The notes under the pieces are model-generated. The model was not told the DNA's origin, did no database searches, and saw only the letters and a program-made list of their open reading frames with translations. The position numbers and the translations under genes were made by a program. From assembly GCF_036241575.1 (NCBI RefSeq), contig NZ_CP108455.1, forward strand, positions 5,769,501-5,833,500: a DNA stretch of 64,000 bases, read 5' to 3'. The first letter of the stretch is position 1, and each line of letters begins with the position of its first letter. Source of the stretch: Streptomyces sp. NBC_01267. GTDB taxonomy: Bacteria > Actinomycetota > Actinomycetes > Streptomycetales > Streptomycetaceae. This document shows, one piece after another, positions 1-8,188 of the stretch.

Positions 1-740
1 ACCTCCCGTACGTCATGGGCGAGGGCAACAAGAAGCTCTCCAAGCGTGACCCCGAGGCGTCCCTCAACCTCTACCGCGAGCGCGGCTTCCTCCCCGAGGG
101 GCTGCTCAACTACCTGTCCCTGCTGGGCTGGTCGTTCTCCGCGGACCGGGACATCTTCACGGTCGCCGAGCTGGTCGAGAAGTTCGACATCAAGGACGTC
201 AACGCCAACCCGGCCCGCTTCGACCTGAAGAAGGCCGAGGCGATCAACGCCGACCACATCCGGCTGCTGGACGTGAAGGCCTTCACCGAGGCCTGCACCC
301 CGTGGCTGCGCGCCCCGCACGCGAACTGGCCGGAGGAGAACTTCGACCAGGCCGCCTGGGAGGCCATCGCCCCGCACGCCCAGACCCGCCTCACGGTCCT
401 CTCGGACATCACGGCCAACGTCGACTTCCTCTTCCTGGACCAGCCGGTCGAGGACGAGGCGTCCTGGACCAAGGCGATGAAGGGCGACCCGGTCGCCCTC
501 CTCACCACGGCCCGCGCCAACCTGGCCGACGCCGACTGGACCAGCCCCGAGGCGCTCAAGGCAGCCGTCCTGGCAGCCGGCGAGACCCACGGCCTGAAGC
601 TCGGCAAGGCCCAGGCCCCGGTCCGCGTCGCGGTCACCGGCCGCACGGTCGGCCTGCCGCTCTTCGAGTCCCTGGAGATCCTGGGCAAGGAGCGCTCGCT
701 CCAGCGGATCGACGCGGCGCTGGCGAAGCTGTCCGCGTAA
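1..740 (+). CDS. gltX: glutamyl-tRNA synthetase, C-terminal part (5' end outside window)
   Basis: Class I aminoacyl-tRNA synthetase that charges tRNA-Glu in the cytoplasm. The frame is open from the left edge, so the catalytic N-terminal half with its HIGH motif lies outside the window. The visible part begins just before KLSKRD, the KMSKS-type ATP loop of this family, and continues as the mostly helical anticodon-binding domain for about 230 residues to the stop. Three tRNA-Glu genes lie 1 kb downstream, so enzyme and substrate RNAs are neighbours. The identity is recognised from the KLSKR loop and the following segment (YRERGFLPEGLLNYL), which is typical of bacterial GltX. Confidence 0.93.
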   Translation, partial: LPYVMGEGNKKLSKRDPEASLNLYRERGFLPEGLLNYLSLLGWSFSADRDIFTVAELVEKFDIKDVNANPARFDLKKAEAINADHIRLLDVKAFTEACTPWLRAPHANWPEENFDQAAWEAIAPHAQTRLTVLSDITANVDFLFLDQPVEDEASWTKAMKGDPVALLTTARANLADADWTSPEALKAAVLAAGETHGLKLGKAQAPVRVAVTGRTVGLPLFESLEILGKERSLQRIDAALAKLSA

Positions 741-784
741 AGAACCACCGACAGCCCGGGTGTTGCCGTCCTAGGCTGGAACAC

Positions 785-1504
785 ATGCAGATACGCGCGA
801 TCCTCTGGGACATCGACGACACGATCTTCGACTACACCAGCGCCGACCGCATCGGCATGCGACAGCATCTGGAGGCCGAGGGCCTGCCCGACGGATACGA
901 GTCCGTCGAGCAGGCCCTCGTCCGTTGGCGGGAGATCACCGACCAGTGCTGGGCGCGTTTCTCGGCAGGGGAGACGGACTGGCAGGGCCAGCGCCGCGAC
1001 CGGGTCCGCTCGTTCACGGGCGGGGCACTGAGCGACGAGGCGGCGGACGCCTGGTTCGCCCGTCATCTCGCCCGCTACGAGGCCGCCTGGGAGCTCTTCC
1101 CCGACTTCCTGCCGGCCCTGGACCAGCTGACGGCGGACTACCGCCATGGCGTGCTGTCGAACTCCGCCGCCCACAACCAGGAACACAAACTGCGCACGCT
1201 CGGTGTACGGGACCGGTTCGAGGTGCTGGTCTGCGCCGCCGAACTGGGCGTCGCCAAACCCGCACCGGGGGCCTTCCACGCCGCCTGTGACGCCCTGGGG
1301 CTCGTACCGGGGGAGGTCCTGTACGTCGGAGATCAGCCGGACATCGACGCGGCCGGTGCGCTCGCCGCCGGACTGTCCGCGGTCTGGCTCGACCGCCAAG
1401 ATCGCGGAGGGCGGCCCGAACTGGTCCGGATCACCGGACTCGGCCGGCTACCCGGCCTGCTGCGGGGCGATACCCGTTTTGGAGCGCCGTCCACCTTCAG
1501 GTAA
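785..1504 (+). CDS. HAD-superfamily hydrolase
   Basis: Protein of 239 residues. Motif I is DIDDT at residues 9-13 (nucleophile Asp and acid/base Asp). Motif II is the Ser of VLSNSA near residue 124, motif III the Lys of VAKPAPG, and motif IV is YVGDQPDID. The long helical cap between motifs I and II marks a subfamily I phosphatase, probably acting on a small phosphorylated metabolite; the substrate cannot be told. The ATG start lies 45 nt after the gltX stop, on the same strand, so the two are probably co-transcribed. An earlier start inside gltX would add an Arg/Pro-rich shadow translation and is unlikely. Confidence 0.85.
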   Translation: MQIRAILWDIDDTIFDYTSADRIGMRQHLEAEGLPDGYESVEQALVRWREITDQCWARFSAGETDWQGQRRDRVRSFTGGALSDEAADAWFARHLARYEAAWELFPDFLPALDQLTADYRHGVLSNSAAHNQEHKLRTLGVRDRFEVLVCAAELGVAKPAPGAFHAACDALGLVPGEVLYVGDQPDIDAAGALAAGLSAVWLDRQDRGGRPELVRITGLGRLPGLLRGDTRFGAPSTFR

Positions 1505-1591
1505 TGTTCTTCTTGCGCCGCCCGACCGGGCCGGAAGGCCGGAGCGGACAGCGCAAGCCGAGCAAGACCCCATAAAGGGGTTGCGCTTTGG

Positions 1592-1663
1592 TGGGCTATG
1601 GTGTAATTGGCAACACAACGGTTTCTGGTACCGTCATTCTAGGTTCGAGTCCTGGTAGCCCAG
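1592..1663 (+). tRNA. tRNA-Gln (anticodon CUG), copy 1
   Basis: A 72-nt cloverleaf. The acceptor stem TGGGCTA pairs with TAGCCCA, the anticodon stem ACGGT pairs with ACCGT around the loop TTCTGGT (CTG at 1625-1627), and the T arm contains GGTTCGAGTCC. The discriminator is G and no CCA is encoded. It is identical to the copy at 1913. Confidence 0.95.
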
Positions 1664-1697
1664 CGCAAAACCAGTAGTAGCAATCCTTGCAGTACAA

Positions 1698-1770
1698 GCC
1701 CCCGTTGTGTAGCGGCCTAGCACGCTGCCCTCTCACGGCAGTAGCGCCGGTTCGAATCCGGTCGGGGGTA
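1698..1770 (+). tRNA. tRNA-Glu (anticodon CUC), copy 1
   Basis: A 73-nt cloverleaf. The acceptor GCCCCCG pairs with CGGGGGT (first pair G-U), the anticodon stem CTGCC pairs with GGCAG, and the loop holds CTC at 1732-1734. The T loop contains TTCGAAT. The discriminator is A and no CCA is encoded. It is one of three identical copies; the 8 bases before it (agtacaa run) recur before copy 3, pointing to local duplication. Confidence 0.95.
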
Positions 1771-1831
1771 CAGATCCTTCCCGTGAGTTCTTCAGGGTCG
1801 CACCCGATGAACTTGATGCAGGATCGCTAGG

Positions 1832-1904
1832 GCCCCCGTTGTGTAGCGGCCTAGCACGCTGCCCTCTCACGGCAGTAGCGCCGGTTCGAATCCGGTCGGG
1901 GGTA
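1832..1904 (+). tRNA. tRNA-Glu (anticodon CUC), copy 2
   Basis: Same sequence as the copies at 1698 and 2009, with anticodon CTC at 1866-1868. Only 8 nt separate it from the next tRNA-Gln, so the two must be cut from one transcript. Confidence 0.95.
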
Positions 1905-1912
1905 CTCCACCA

Positions 1913-1984
1913 TGGGCTATGGTGTAATTGGCAACACAACGGTTTCTGGTACCGTCATTCTAGGTTCGAGTCCTGGTAGCCCAG
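1913..1984 (+). tRNA. tRNA-Gln (anticodon CUG), copy 2
   Basis: Identical in sequence to the tRNA-Gln at 1592, with the same TGGGCTA/TAGCCCA acceptor stem and CTG anticodon. It sits between Glu copies 2 and 3 in the array. Confidence 0.95.
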
Positions 1985-2008
1985 CGTAGTTGCTCGACCG
2001 CAGTACAA

Positions 2009-2081
2009 GCCCCCGTTGTGTAGCGGCCTAGCACGCTGCCCTCTCACGGCAGTAGCGCCGGTTCGAATCCGGTCGGGGGTA
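2009..2081 (+). tRNA. tRNA-Glu (anticodon CUC), copy 3
   Basis: Identical to the two other tRNA-Glu copies. It is the last gene of the array and is followed 9 nt later by a strong terminator hairpin. Confidence 0.95.
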
Positions 2082-2090
2082 CCCATGAGG

Positions 2091-2122
2091 AAGGTCCTTC
2101 ACTTCGGTGAAGGACCTTTTCT
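2091..2122 (+). terminator. Rho-independent terminator of the tRNA array
   Basis: A perfect 12-bp stem (AAGGTCCTTCAC with its complement) closed by a TTCG tetraloop and followed by TTTT. It ends the Gln-Glu-Glu-Gln-Glu transcript. Confidence 0.9.
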
Positions 2123-2235
2123 GTATGCCGAGTTGGGAATTCGTCGCGGATGAGCGCGGCAGTGGGGGACAGGGGCCGCCACGACGTTGGGGCGGCCTCG
2201 GGGGCTGGATGTGCGGGTCGGTGCGGGTGGGTGGT

Positions 2236-2952
2236 TCAGCCGGTACGGCGCAGCGCCTCGGAGAGCCTGCCCGCGGCGTCGATGACCGCCTGGGCGTGCA
2301 TCCGCCCCGGGTGCCGGGTCAGCCGCTCGATCGGTCCCGATACGGAGACCGCGGCGACCACGCGGTTCGACGGCCCGCGTACCGGAGCGGAGACCGAGGC
2401 CACGCCGGGCTCGCGCTCGCCGATCGACTGGGCCCAGCCCCTGCGCCGGACGCCCGAGAGCGCCGTCGCCGTGAACCGGGCGCCCTGGAGCCCCCGGTGG
2501 AGACGTTCGGGCTCCTCCCAGCCCATCAGGATCTGGGCGGACGAACCGGCCTTCATGGTGAGTGTGGAGCCGACCGGGACGGTGTCCCGCAGCCCCGACA
2601 GCCGCTCCGCCGCCGCCACGCAGATCCGCATGTCGCCCTGGCGCCGGTAGAGCTGGGCGCTCTCACCGGTGACGTCGCGCAGATGTGTCAGTACCGGTCC
2701 GGCCGTGGCCAGCAGCCGGTCCTCGCCCGCCGCCGCGGCGAGCTCGGAGAGGCGGGGGCCGAGTATGAACCGGCCCTGCATGTCCCTCGCCACCAGACGG
2801 TGGTGTTCCAGTGCCACGGCGAGCCGGTGTGCCGTGGGTCGTGCGAGCCCGGTCGCCGCGACCAGCCCGGCGAGGGTGGCCGGACCGGACTCCAGAGCGC
2901 TCAATACCAGAGCTGCCTTGTCGAGAACGCCGACGCCGCTAGAGTTGTCCAT
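2236..2952 (-). CDS. ndgR: IclR-family transcriptional regulator NdgR
   Basis: Protein of 238 residues with an N-terminal winged helix-turn-helix (LAGLVAATGLARPTAHRLAVAL, residues about 28-50) and a C-terminal IclR effector-binding domain. It is transcribed away from leuC with a 173-bp gap. An IclR gene divergent from leuCD is the known place of NdgR (AreB in other species), which controls leucine and other amino-acid genes and affects antibiotic production in Streptomyces. The ATG was chosen because the following MDNSSGVGVLDKA is the usual IclR N terminus; the frame upstream is a proline/arginine-rich extension without family character. Symbol assigned from family plus context. Confidence 0.88.
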   Translation of the reverse strand: MDNSSGVGVLDKAALVLSALESGPATLAGLVAATGLARPTAHRLAVALEHHRLVARDMQGRFILGPRLSELAAAAGEDRLLATAGPVLTHLRDVTGESAQLYRRQGDMRICVAAAERLSGLRDTVPVGSTLTMKAGSSAQILMGWEEPERLHRGLQGARFTATALSGVRRRGWAQSIGEREPGVASVSAPVRGPSNRVVAAVSVSGPIERLTRHPGRMHAQAVIDAAGRLSEALRRTG

Positions 2953-2983
2953 GCAACGATACTCGCGTCTCACTCTGTGAAAC

Positions 2984-3010
2984 GCAAGTTCAATTTTCCA
3001 GGGAACTTGC
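2984..3010. promoter_or_regulatory. candidate operator between ndgR and leuC
   Basis: An 8-bp perfect inverted repeat, GCAAGTTC with GAACTTGC, separated by 11 nt of AT-rich sequence, lies 32 bp before the ndgR start and about 115 bp before leuC. IclR regulators bind such dyads in divergent promoters. That NdgR binds here is inference. Confidence 0.45.
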
Positions 3011-3125
3011 CAACCTGTAGGGGCGGTCGTACAACGACTCGCAGTTGCCCGCCCGGTACGGGGGTTCGGACGGGGACGCCCGATTTCTAGTTGGGCCGGC
3101 GAAGGCGCCGGCCGGAGGGAAAGCG

Positions 3126-4550
3126 ATGGGTAGGACACTCGCGGAGAAGGTCTGGGACGACCATGTCGTCAGGCGCGCGGAAGGCGAGCCCGACCTCCTC
3201 TTCATCGATCTGCACCTGCTGCACGAGGTGACCAGCCCGCAGGCGTTCGACGGCCTGCGCCAGAACGGCCGGCCGGTGCGGCGCCTCGACCTCACCATCG
3301 CCACCGAGGACCACAACACCCCGACCATCGACATCGACAAGCCCATCGCGGACCCGGTCTCCCGGGTCCAGCTGGAGACACTGCGCAAGAACTGCGCGGA
3401 GTTCGGCGTGCGACTGCACCCGCTGGGCGACGTCGAGCAGGGTGTCGTCCACGTCGTGGGGCCGCAGCTGGGTCTGACCCAGCCGGGCACCACGGTGGTC
3501 TGCGGTGACAGCCACACCTCCACCCACGGTGCCTTCGGAGCGCTGGCGTTCGGGATCGGCACCTCGCAGGTCGAGCACGTGCTGGCGACCCAGACGCTGC
3601 CGATGGCCCGCCCCATGACGATGGCCATCACGGTCGAGGGCGAACTGCCCGACTCCGTCACGGCCAAGGACCTGATCCTGGCGATCATCGCCCGGATCGG
3701 CACCGGCGGCGGCCAGGGCTACATCCTGGAGTACCGCGGCTCCGCCATCGAGAAGCTCTCGATGGAAGCCCGCATGACCATCTGCAACATGTCGATCGAG
3801 GCGGGTGCGCGGGCCGGCATGATCGCCCCCGACCAGACCACCTTCGACTACCTCCAGGGCCGCGACCACGCCCCGCAGGGCGCAGACTGGGACGCGGCGG
3901 TCGAGTACTGGAAGACCCTGCGCACCGACGACGACGCGGTCTTCGACGCCGAGGTGTTCATCGACGGCGCCGAACTGGCCCCGTTCGTCACCTGGGGCAC
4001 CAACCCCGGCCAGGGCGCCCCGCTTTCCGCCAGCGTCCCCGACCCGGCTTCGTACGAAGACGCCTCGGAGCGTCTGGCCGCCGAAAAGGCCCTGGAATAC
4101 ATGGGGTTGACCGCCGGGCAGCCGCTGCGTGACATCAAGGTCGACACGGTCTTCGTAGGTTCCTGCACCAACGGCCGTATCGAGGACCTGCGCAACGCGG
4201 CGGCCGTCCTGGAAGGCCGCAAAGTCGCCGACGGGGTACGGATGCTGGTCGTCCCGGGCTCGGTACGCGTCGCCCTGCAGGCCGTCGAGGAAGGCCTGAA
4301 CAAGGTATTCACCGCGGCGGGCGCCGAATGGCGGCACGCGGGCTGCTCGATGTGCCTGGGCATGAACCCGGACCAACTCGCGCCCGGCGAGCGTTCGGCG
4401 TCCACCTCCAACCGTAACTTCGAGGGCAGGCAGGGCAAGGGCGGCCGTACGCACCTGGTCTCCCCGCAGGTGGCCGCCGCCACCGCCGTGCTGGGCCGGC
4501 TGGCCTCGCCGGCCGACCTGTCCGACGCTCCGACCCTCGTGGAGGCCTGA
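3126..4550 (+). CDS. leuC: 3-isopropylmalate dehydratase, large subunit
   Basis: Catalytic 4Fe-4S subunit of isopropylmalate isomerase, which interconverts 2- and 3-isopropylmalate in leucine synthesis. 474 residues. The aconitase signature [21 protein letters not shown] is near residue 125, and the cluster cysteines are in VGSCTNG (near 347) and in GCSMCLGMN (near 407-410). The ATG at 3126 follows a GGAGGG ribosome site and gives the usual [15 protein letters not shown] start. leuD follows after 5 nt, so both subunits come from one mRNA. Expression is probably governed from the shared intergenic region with ndgR. Confidence 0.97.
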   Translation: MGRTLAEKVWDDHVVRRAEGEPDLLFIDLHLLHEVTSPQAFDGLRQNGRPVRRLDLTIATEDHNTPTIDIDKPIADPVSRVQLETLRKNCAEFGVRLHPLGDVEQGVVHVVGPQLGLTQPGTTVVCGDSHTSTHGAFGALAFGIGTSQVEHVLATQTLPMARPMTMAITVEGELPDSVTAKDLILAIIARIGTGGGQGYILEYRGSAIEKLSMEARMTICNMSIEAGARAGMIAPDQTTFDYLQGRDHAPQGADWDAAVEYWKTLRTDDDAVFDAEVFIDGAELAPFVTWGTNPGQGAPLSASVPDPASYEDASERLAAEKALEYMGLTAGQPLRDIKVDTVFVGSCTNGRIEDLRNAAAVLEGRKVADGVRMLVVPGSVRVALQAVEEGLNKVFTAAGAEWRHAGCSMCLGMNPDQLAPGERSASTSNRNFEGRQGKGGRTHLVSPQVAAATAVLGRLASPADLSDAPTLVEA

Positions 4551-4555
4551 TTTCC

Positions 4556-5149
4556 ATGGAAGCTTTCACCAAGCACACCGGCCGGGTCGTCCCGCTGCGC
4601 CGCGGCAACGTCGACACCGACCAGATCATCCCGGCCCACTGGCTGAAGAAGGTCACCCGCGACGGCTTCGAGGGCGGGCTCTTCGAGGCCTGGCGCAAGG
4701 ACCCGCAGTTCGTGCTCAACCAGCCCGAGCGCAAGGGTGCGACGGTGCTGGTCGCGGGTCCCGACTTCGGTACCGGCTCCTCCCGCGAACACGCGGTGTG
4801 GGCCCTGCAGAACTACGGCTTCAAGACCGTGATCTCGTCCCGGTTCGCCGACATCTTCCGCGGGAACTCGCTCAAGAACGGGCTCCTGACGGTGGTTCTC
4901 GACCAGAAGATCGTGGACGCCATCTGGGAGCTGACCGAGGCCGATCCGACCGCCGAGGTCACGGTGGACCTGGAGAGCCGCCAGGTGCTCGCGGAGGGCA
5001 TCACCGCCGACTTCGAGCTCGACGAGAACGCCCGCTGGCGGCTGCTGAACGGCCTGGACGACATCAGCCTCACCCTTCAGAACGAAGCGGACATCACGGC
5101 TTACGAGGCGGCCCGACCGGCCTTCAAGCCGCGTACAATTAACGCCTGA
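4556..5149 (+). CDS. leuD: 3-isopropylmalate dehydratase, small subunit
   Basis: Swivel-domain subunit that pairs with LeuC to form isopropylmalate isomerase. 197 residues, normal length. It starts MEAFTKHTGRVVPLRRGNVDTDQIIPAHWLKK, with the conserved NVDTDQIIPA segment, and contains GPDFGTGSSREHAVWAL, the substrate-binding loop of the family. The ribosome site GGAGG lies inside the leuC stop region. A strong hairpin follows the stop. Confidence 0.97.
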   Translation: MEAFTKHTGRVVPLRRGNVDTDQIIPAHWLKKVTRDGFEGGLFEAWRKDPQFVLNQPERKGATVLVAGPDFGTGSSREHAVWALQNYGFKTVISSRFADIFRGNSLKNGLLTVVLDQKIVDAIWELTEADPTAEVTVDLESRQVLAEGITADFELDENARWRLLNGLDDISLTLQNEADITAYEAARPAFKPRTINA

Positions 5150-5164
5150 GCAGCACTTATTCAG

Positions 5165-5200
5165 GACTGCGCCCCCTGCCAGCCGGCAGGGGGCGCAGTC
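5165..5200 (+). terminator. terminator-type hairpin after leuD
   Basis: A perfect 16-bp GC-rich stem with a 4-nt loop (AGCC), starting 15 nt after the leuD stop. There is no T-run, which is common for Streptomyces terminators. Confidence 0.75.
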
Positions 5201-5253
5201 GCTTGTTGAGCCCCCGTCGGGCGACAACTCGCCCCAGATGGCACAATCGGCGC

Positions 5254-5532
5254 ATGGGACGCGACAACCAACTCAAGCTCTACGCGGAAGTCGCCGAACA
5301 AATGAAAGAAGCGCACACAAGGGTGCGTGAACTGCAAGTCCCGGAGGGCGTAAGGATGGCGCTGTCCCGGAAGCTGTTGGTCATCACGGCCACGGCGAAG
5401 CACGATCTCACCGATGCAGCAACGCGGCTGGACCGGTTGATGAAGGACCTCGACGAGGGTCGATTCCCCGATGGCAACTCCCTTGGTGCAACTCCGCAGC
5501 GGTTGAGTTCGTTGCGGCACAAGGGTGATTAG
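5254..5532 (+). CDS. conserved small protein of unknown function
   Basis: Protein of 92 residues, hydrophilic and mostly helical by composition, starting MGRDNQLKLYAEVAEQMKEA, with no signal peptide, membrane segment or known motif that I recognise. It lies alone between leuD and hupS on the same strand, with its own short upstream region. The ATG at 5254 is preferred over an earlier frame extension rich in Arg and Pro. I recall a small gene at this place in other streptomycetes but no function for it. Confidence 0.7.
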   Translation: MGRDNQLKLYAEVAEQMKEAHTRVRELQVPEGVRMALSRKLLVITATAKHDLTDAATRLDRLMKDLDEGRFPDGNSLGATPQRLSSLRHKGD

Positions 5533-5544
5533 ACCGTTTCGTGT

Positions 5545-5573
5545 TTGATTTGCGGTATATATCTGCCTAACGT
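5545..5573 (+). promoter_or_regulatory. candidate promoter of hupS
   Basis: TTGATT and TAACGT are separated by 17 nt of unusually AT-rich DNA (TATATAT inside the spacer), about 50 nt upstream of the hupS start. The spacing and hexamers fit a vegetative sigma-70 type promoter. Confidence 0.45.
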
Positions 5574-5624
5574 GCGAAAAAGCCTGAACAGTTTCGTTCG
5601 GGCAATGTCTCCGAAGGGGAAGAC

Positions 5625-6278
5625 GTGAACAAGGCGCAGCTCGTAGAGGCCATTGCCGACAAGGTCGGTGGCCGCCAGCAGGCCGCAGACGCTGTCGATG
5701 CCGTACTGGACGCGATCGTCCGCGCAGTTGTCGGCGGCGACCGTGTATCGGTCACCGGCTTCGGCTCGTTCGAGAAGGTCGACCGTCCGGCCCGTTACGC
5801 CCGCAACCCGCAGACGGGTGAGCGCGTACGGGTCAAGAAGACCTCGGTGCCGCGTTTCCGCGCGGGCCAGGGCTTCAAGGACCTCGTCAGCGGCTCGAAG
5901 AAGCTCCCGAAGAACGACGTGGCCGTGAAGAAGGCGCCCAAGGGCAGCCTCTCGGGCGGTTCTTCCACCCGTACGACCGTCAAGAAGGCCGCGGCCAAGA
6001 AGGCCACCGCCGCCAAGAAGACGGCCGCGAAGAAGACCACGGCAGCGAAGACCGCCGCCAAGAAGACGGTGGCGGCCAAGAAGGCCACCACGGCCAAGAA
6101 GGCCACCACGGCCAAGGCGGTCGCGAAGAAGGCCGCCCCGGCGAAGAAGGCCACTGCGAAGAAGGCCACCGCCAAGAAGACCGCGCCGGCCAAGAAGACC
6201 GTGGCCAAGAAGGCGCCCGCGAAGAAGACCACGGCGCGCAAGACCACCGCCAAGAAGGCCACCGCCAGGAAGAAGTAG
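5625..6278 (+). CDS. hupS: nucleoid-associated protein HupS, HU domain with lysine-rich tail
   Basis: DNA-compacting protein of 217 residues. The first 92 or so residues form an HU fold (MNKAQLVEAIADKVGGRQQA, then RNPQTGERVRV and VPRFRAGQGFKDLV). The remaining half is a histone-H1-like tail of KKA, KKT and AKKATA repeats, at least 30 lysines. In Streptomyces this two-part HU is HupS, made mainly during sporulation and distinct from the short HupA. The GTG start gives the family N terminus. The repeat-rich 3' half is a likely place for length variation between strains. Confidence 0.93.
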   Translation: MNKAQLVEAIADKVGGRQQAADAVDAVLDAIVRAVVGGDRVSVTGFGSFEKVDRPARYARNPQTGERVRVKKTSVPRFRAGQGFKDLVSGSKKLPKNDVAVKKAPKGSLSGGSSTRTTVKKAAAKKATAAKKTAAKKTTAAKTAAKKTVAAKKATTAKKATTAKAVAKKAAPAKKATAKKATAKKTAPAKKTVAKKAPAKKTTARKTTAKKATARKK

Positions 6279-6300
6279 GCGGCACGGGCCACCCACGCGT

Positions 6301-6330
6301 CGGGCCGGACTCCTTCGGGAGTCCGGCCCG
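6301..6330. terminator. terminator hairpin between hupS and the convergent gene
   Basis: A perfect 13-bp stem (CGGGCCGGACTCC with complement) with a TTCG loop, in the gap between two convergent genes. It could stop transcription from both sides. Confidence 0.8.
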
Positions 6331-6380
6331 CGGTGCGTTCTGCCGTGTGTCGTGCTGCGTGCGCGGGCTGTGCGCGGGTT

Positions 6381-6584
6381 TCAGAAGGTCTGGAGCGTCA
6401 CCAGCGAGATGTTCAGGGAGTCGCCCTCGCCCGTCGTCTCGATCCGTACCCGCTGTCCGGGCCGCAACAGTCTCAGGCCCCCCGCGTCGAAGGCCGGGGC
6501 GCCGAAAGCCACCGGGGTGCCGTCGTCGAGCAGCACGCTGCCGCTGCGGGACTCGGAGTCGTACGTGTACGCGGTCGCCTGCAT
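6381..6584 (-). CDS. small cold-shock-domain-like protein
   Basis: Protein of 67 residues. The pattern GSVLLDDGTPVAFGAPAF, then GLRLLRPGQRVRIET, resembles a cold-shock (OB) fold: the glycine after the first strand, and an L-x-x-GQ-x-V-x-x-E segment as in CspA. The RNA-binding aromatic motifs KGFGFI and VFVH are missing, so it is a divergent member, if it is one. It runs convergent to hupS and in the same direction as cofC, whose stop is about 60 nt before this start (reading the minus strand), so the two may share a transcript. Confidence 0.6.
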   Translation of the reverse strand: MQATAYTYDSESRSGSVLLDDGTPVAFGAPAFDAGGLRLLRPGQRVRIETTGEGDSLNISLVTLQTF

Positions 6585-6644
6585 GCCCGAAGCTTACGAC
6601 CTGGTGCGCGACAGAGGTCGGGCTGCCGGTGCCGGCCCGGACCG

Positions 6645-7304
6645 TCACCCCGCCGTGGCCGCGTACCGTACGGCCGTGTGCGGGCCGAGGCCCAGGGCCA
6701 CCGCGGCCAGCAGATCGTCCCCGGTGTCCACGTCCTGGCGCACCGAACGGACGTCATCGAGAAGTATTTCCACCGCTCCCGACGCGGAATGCCGGGCCCG
6801 TGAAAGGCCACCGAAAGCCGGGATCAATTCCGTGCCCGGCGTCGCTGTCAGTAAAGTCGTGCCGATTCCCGCGGCGTCCGTCAGAAATGCGCGGGGAAAA
6901 TCAGCGGCCCGTTCGAGTACCCGCAGCAATTCCTCCGGGCGCAGCGCCGGAAGATCGGCATTCAGTGCTGCCACGGCCGCACCGGGGCGCAGCGCACGGA
7001 CCGAACGCGCACCGTGCGCCAGCGCCGGGTTGAGCCCGCTCGCGGAGATATCCGGCACAATCCGGGCACCCAGTGCGGCCAGTTCCACCGCGGCCAGTGC
7101 GTCGTTGGTGACGACGGCCACATCACGTACCGCGGAACAAGCCAGCGCCGCCGCCACCGTGTCCTGCGCGAAGGCCAGCGCGAGCCCCGGGCGCACCGCG
7201 TCGGACGCCGCCGGTGCGAGTCTGCTCTTCGCCAGCGCCAGGGGCTTCAGGGGTACCACCAGGGACCAGTTGACGGTCCGATCCATGTTCGGCATCGGCC
7301 CCAT
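6645..7304 (-). CDS. cofC: phosphoenolpyruvate/2-phospholactate guanylyltransferase (coenzyme F420 synthesis)
   Basis: Nucleotidyltransferase of the GT-A fold, 219 residues, recognised by VVPLKPLALAKSRLA near the N terminus (nucleotide-binding loop), TND near residue 67 and NADLPAL near 114. It joins GTP with a phosphorylated three-carbon acid, making the side-chain precursor of the deazaflavin cofactor F420; in actinobacteria the substrate is phosphoenolpyruvate and the gene is also called fbiD. The start is uncertain: Met residues 1, 4 and 7 of the frame are all possible. It diverges from plsC, with a 116-bp gap that must hold both promoters. Confidence 0.88.
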   Translation of the reverse strand: MGPMPNMDRTVNWSLVVPLKPLALAKSRLAPAASDAVRPGLALAFAQDTVAAALACSAVRDVAVVTNDALAAVELAALGARIVPDISASGLNPALAHGARSVRALRPGAAVAALNADLPALRPEELLRVLERAADFPRAFLTDAAGIGTTLLTATPGTELIPAFGGLSRARHSASGAVEILLDDVRSVRQDVDTGDDLLAAVALGLGPHTAVRYAATAG

Positions 7305-7420
7305 TGTGGCCTGAGCCCGCGATACCGGGCGGGCCGGGCCGGGCGTACGGTGTTCTCGACAGAGCAGGGGCCTGGGGCGAGACGTGACGTGTTCGACAGC
7401 CAGGCAGAGTTGAGGTCCTA

Positions 7421-8188
7421 GTGGAAGGTGTCCGGGTGTCCCGCCGCAGAATCGGCTTCTGGTACCGCCTCGCGGCGGTCATTGCTAAACCGCCGTTGCT
7501 GGTTCTGTTCAAGCGGGACTGGAGCGGAATGGAGCACATGCCGGAGGACGGCGGCTTTATCACCGCGGTCAATCACAACTCGTATCTCGACATGTTCTCC
7601 TACGGTCACTTCCAGTACAACACGGGCAAGGTGCCCCGCTTCCTGGCGAAGGCGGCGCTGTTCAAGGTCCCGGTGGTCGGGATGCTGCTGCGCGGTACCG
7701 GGCAGATCCCGGTCTACCGCGAGTCCTCCAACGCCTTCGGTGCTTTCCGGGCCGCTGTGGACGCCGTGCAGCGTGGTGAGTGCGTCGCCTTCTACCCCGA
7801 GGGCACCCTCACCCGCGACCCCGGCCAGTGGCCGATGACCGCGAAGAACGGGGTGGCGCGGGCCGCGCTGCTCACCAGGGCGCCGGTCATTCCGGTGGCC
7901 CAGTGGGGCGCCAACCTGGCCATGCCGCCGTACGCCACCGAGAAGAAGGTCCGCTTCTTCCCGCGCAAGACGCTGGAGGTGAAGGCCGGACCGCCGGTCG
8001 ACCTCAGCCGGTTCGACGGCGTGGAACCCACCCCCGAGGTGCTCCGGGAGGCGACCGAGACCATCATGGCCGCTGTCACCGCCCTGTTGGAGGAGCTGCG
8101 CGGGGAGAAGGCGCCCGCCGAACCGTACGACCACCGCAAGGCCCGCGCAACAGCGCGGCGCAAGGCCGCAGGAGAGGGCACCAAGTGA
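7421..8188 (+). CDS. plsC: 1-acyl-glycerol-3-phosphate acyltransferase
   Basis: Membrane-associated acyltransferase of phosphatidic-acid synthesis, 255 residues. The catalytic HX4D box is in NHNSYLD (near residue 49) and the glycerol-phosphate binding motif is FYPEGT (near 125). An N-terminal hydrophobic stretch (FWYRLAAVIAKPPLLVLF) probably lies on the membrane. The GTG start follows GAGGT by 5 nt; a second GTG five codons later is possible. Its stop overlaps the gpsA start by 4 nt, so glycerol-3-phosphate supply and acylation are coupled. Confidence 0.92.
   Translation: MEGVRVSRRRIGFWYRLAAVIAKPPLLVLFKRDWSGMEHMPEDGGFITAVNHNSYLDMFSYGHFQYNTGKVPRFLAKAALFKVPVVGMLLRGTGQIPVYRESSNAFGAFRAAVDAVQRGECVAFYPEGTLTRDPGQWPMTAKNGVARAALLTRAPVIPVAQWGANLAMPPYATEKKVRFFPRKTLEVKAGPPVDLSRFDGVEPTPEVLREATETIMAAVTALLEELRGEKAPAEPYDHRKARATARRKAAGEGTK

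Noticed and set aside
1592..2081. Regular repeats that resemble a CRISPR array
   Set aside because: They are complete tRNA genes with cloverleaf folds; spacing is irregular and no cas genes are present. No CRISPR array was seen in the window.
5960..6275. Repeats in the 3' half of hupS as a separate repeat element
   Set aside because: They are the lysine/alanine codons of the normal H1-like tail and stay in frame.
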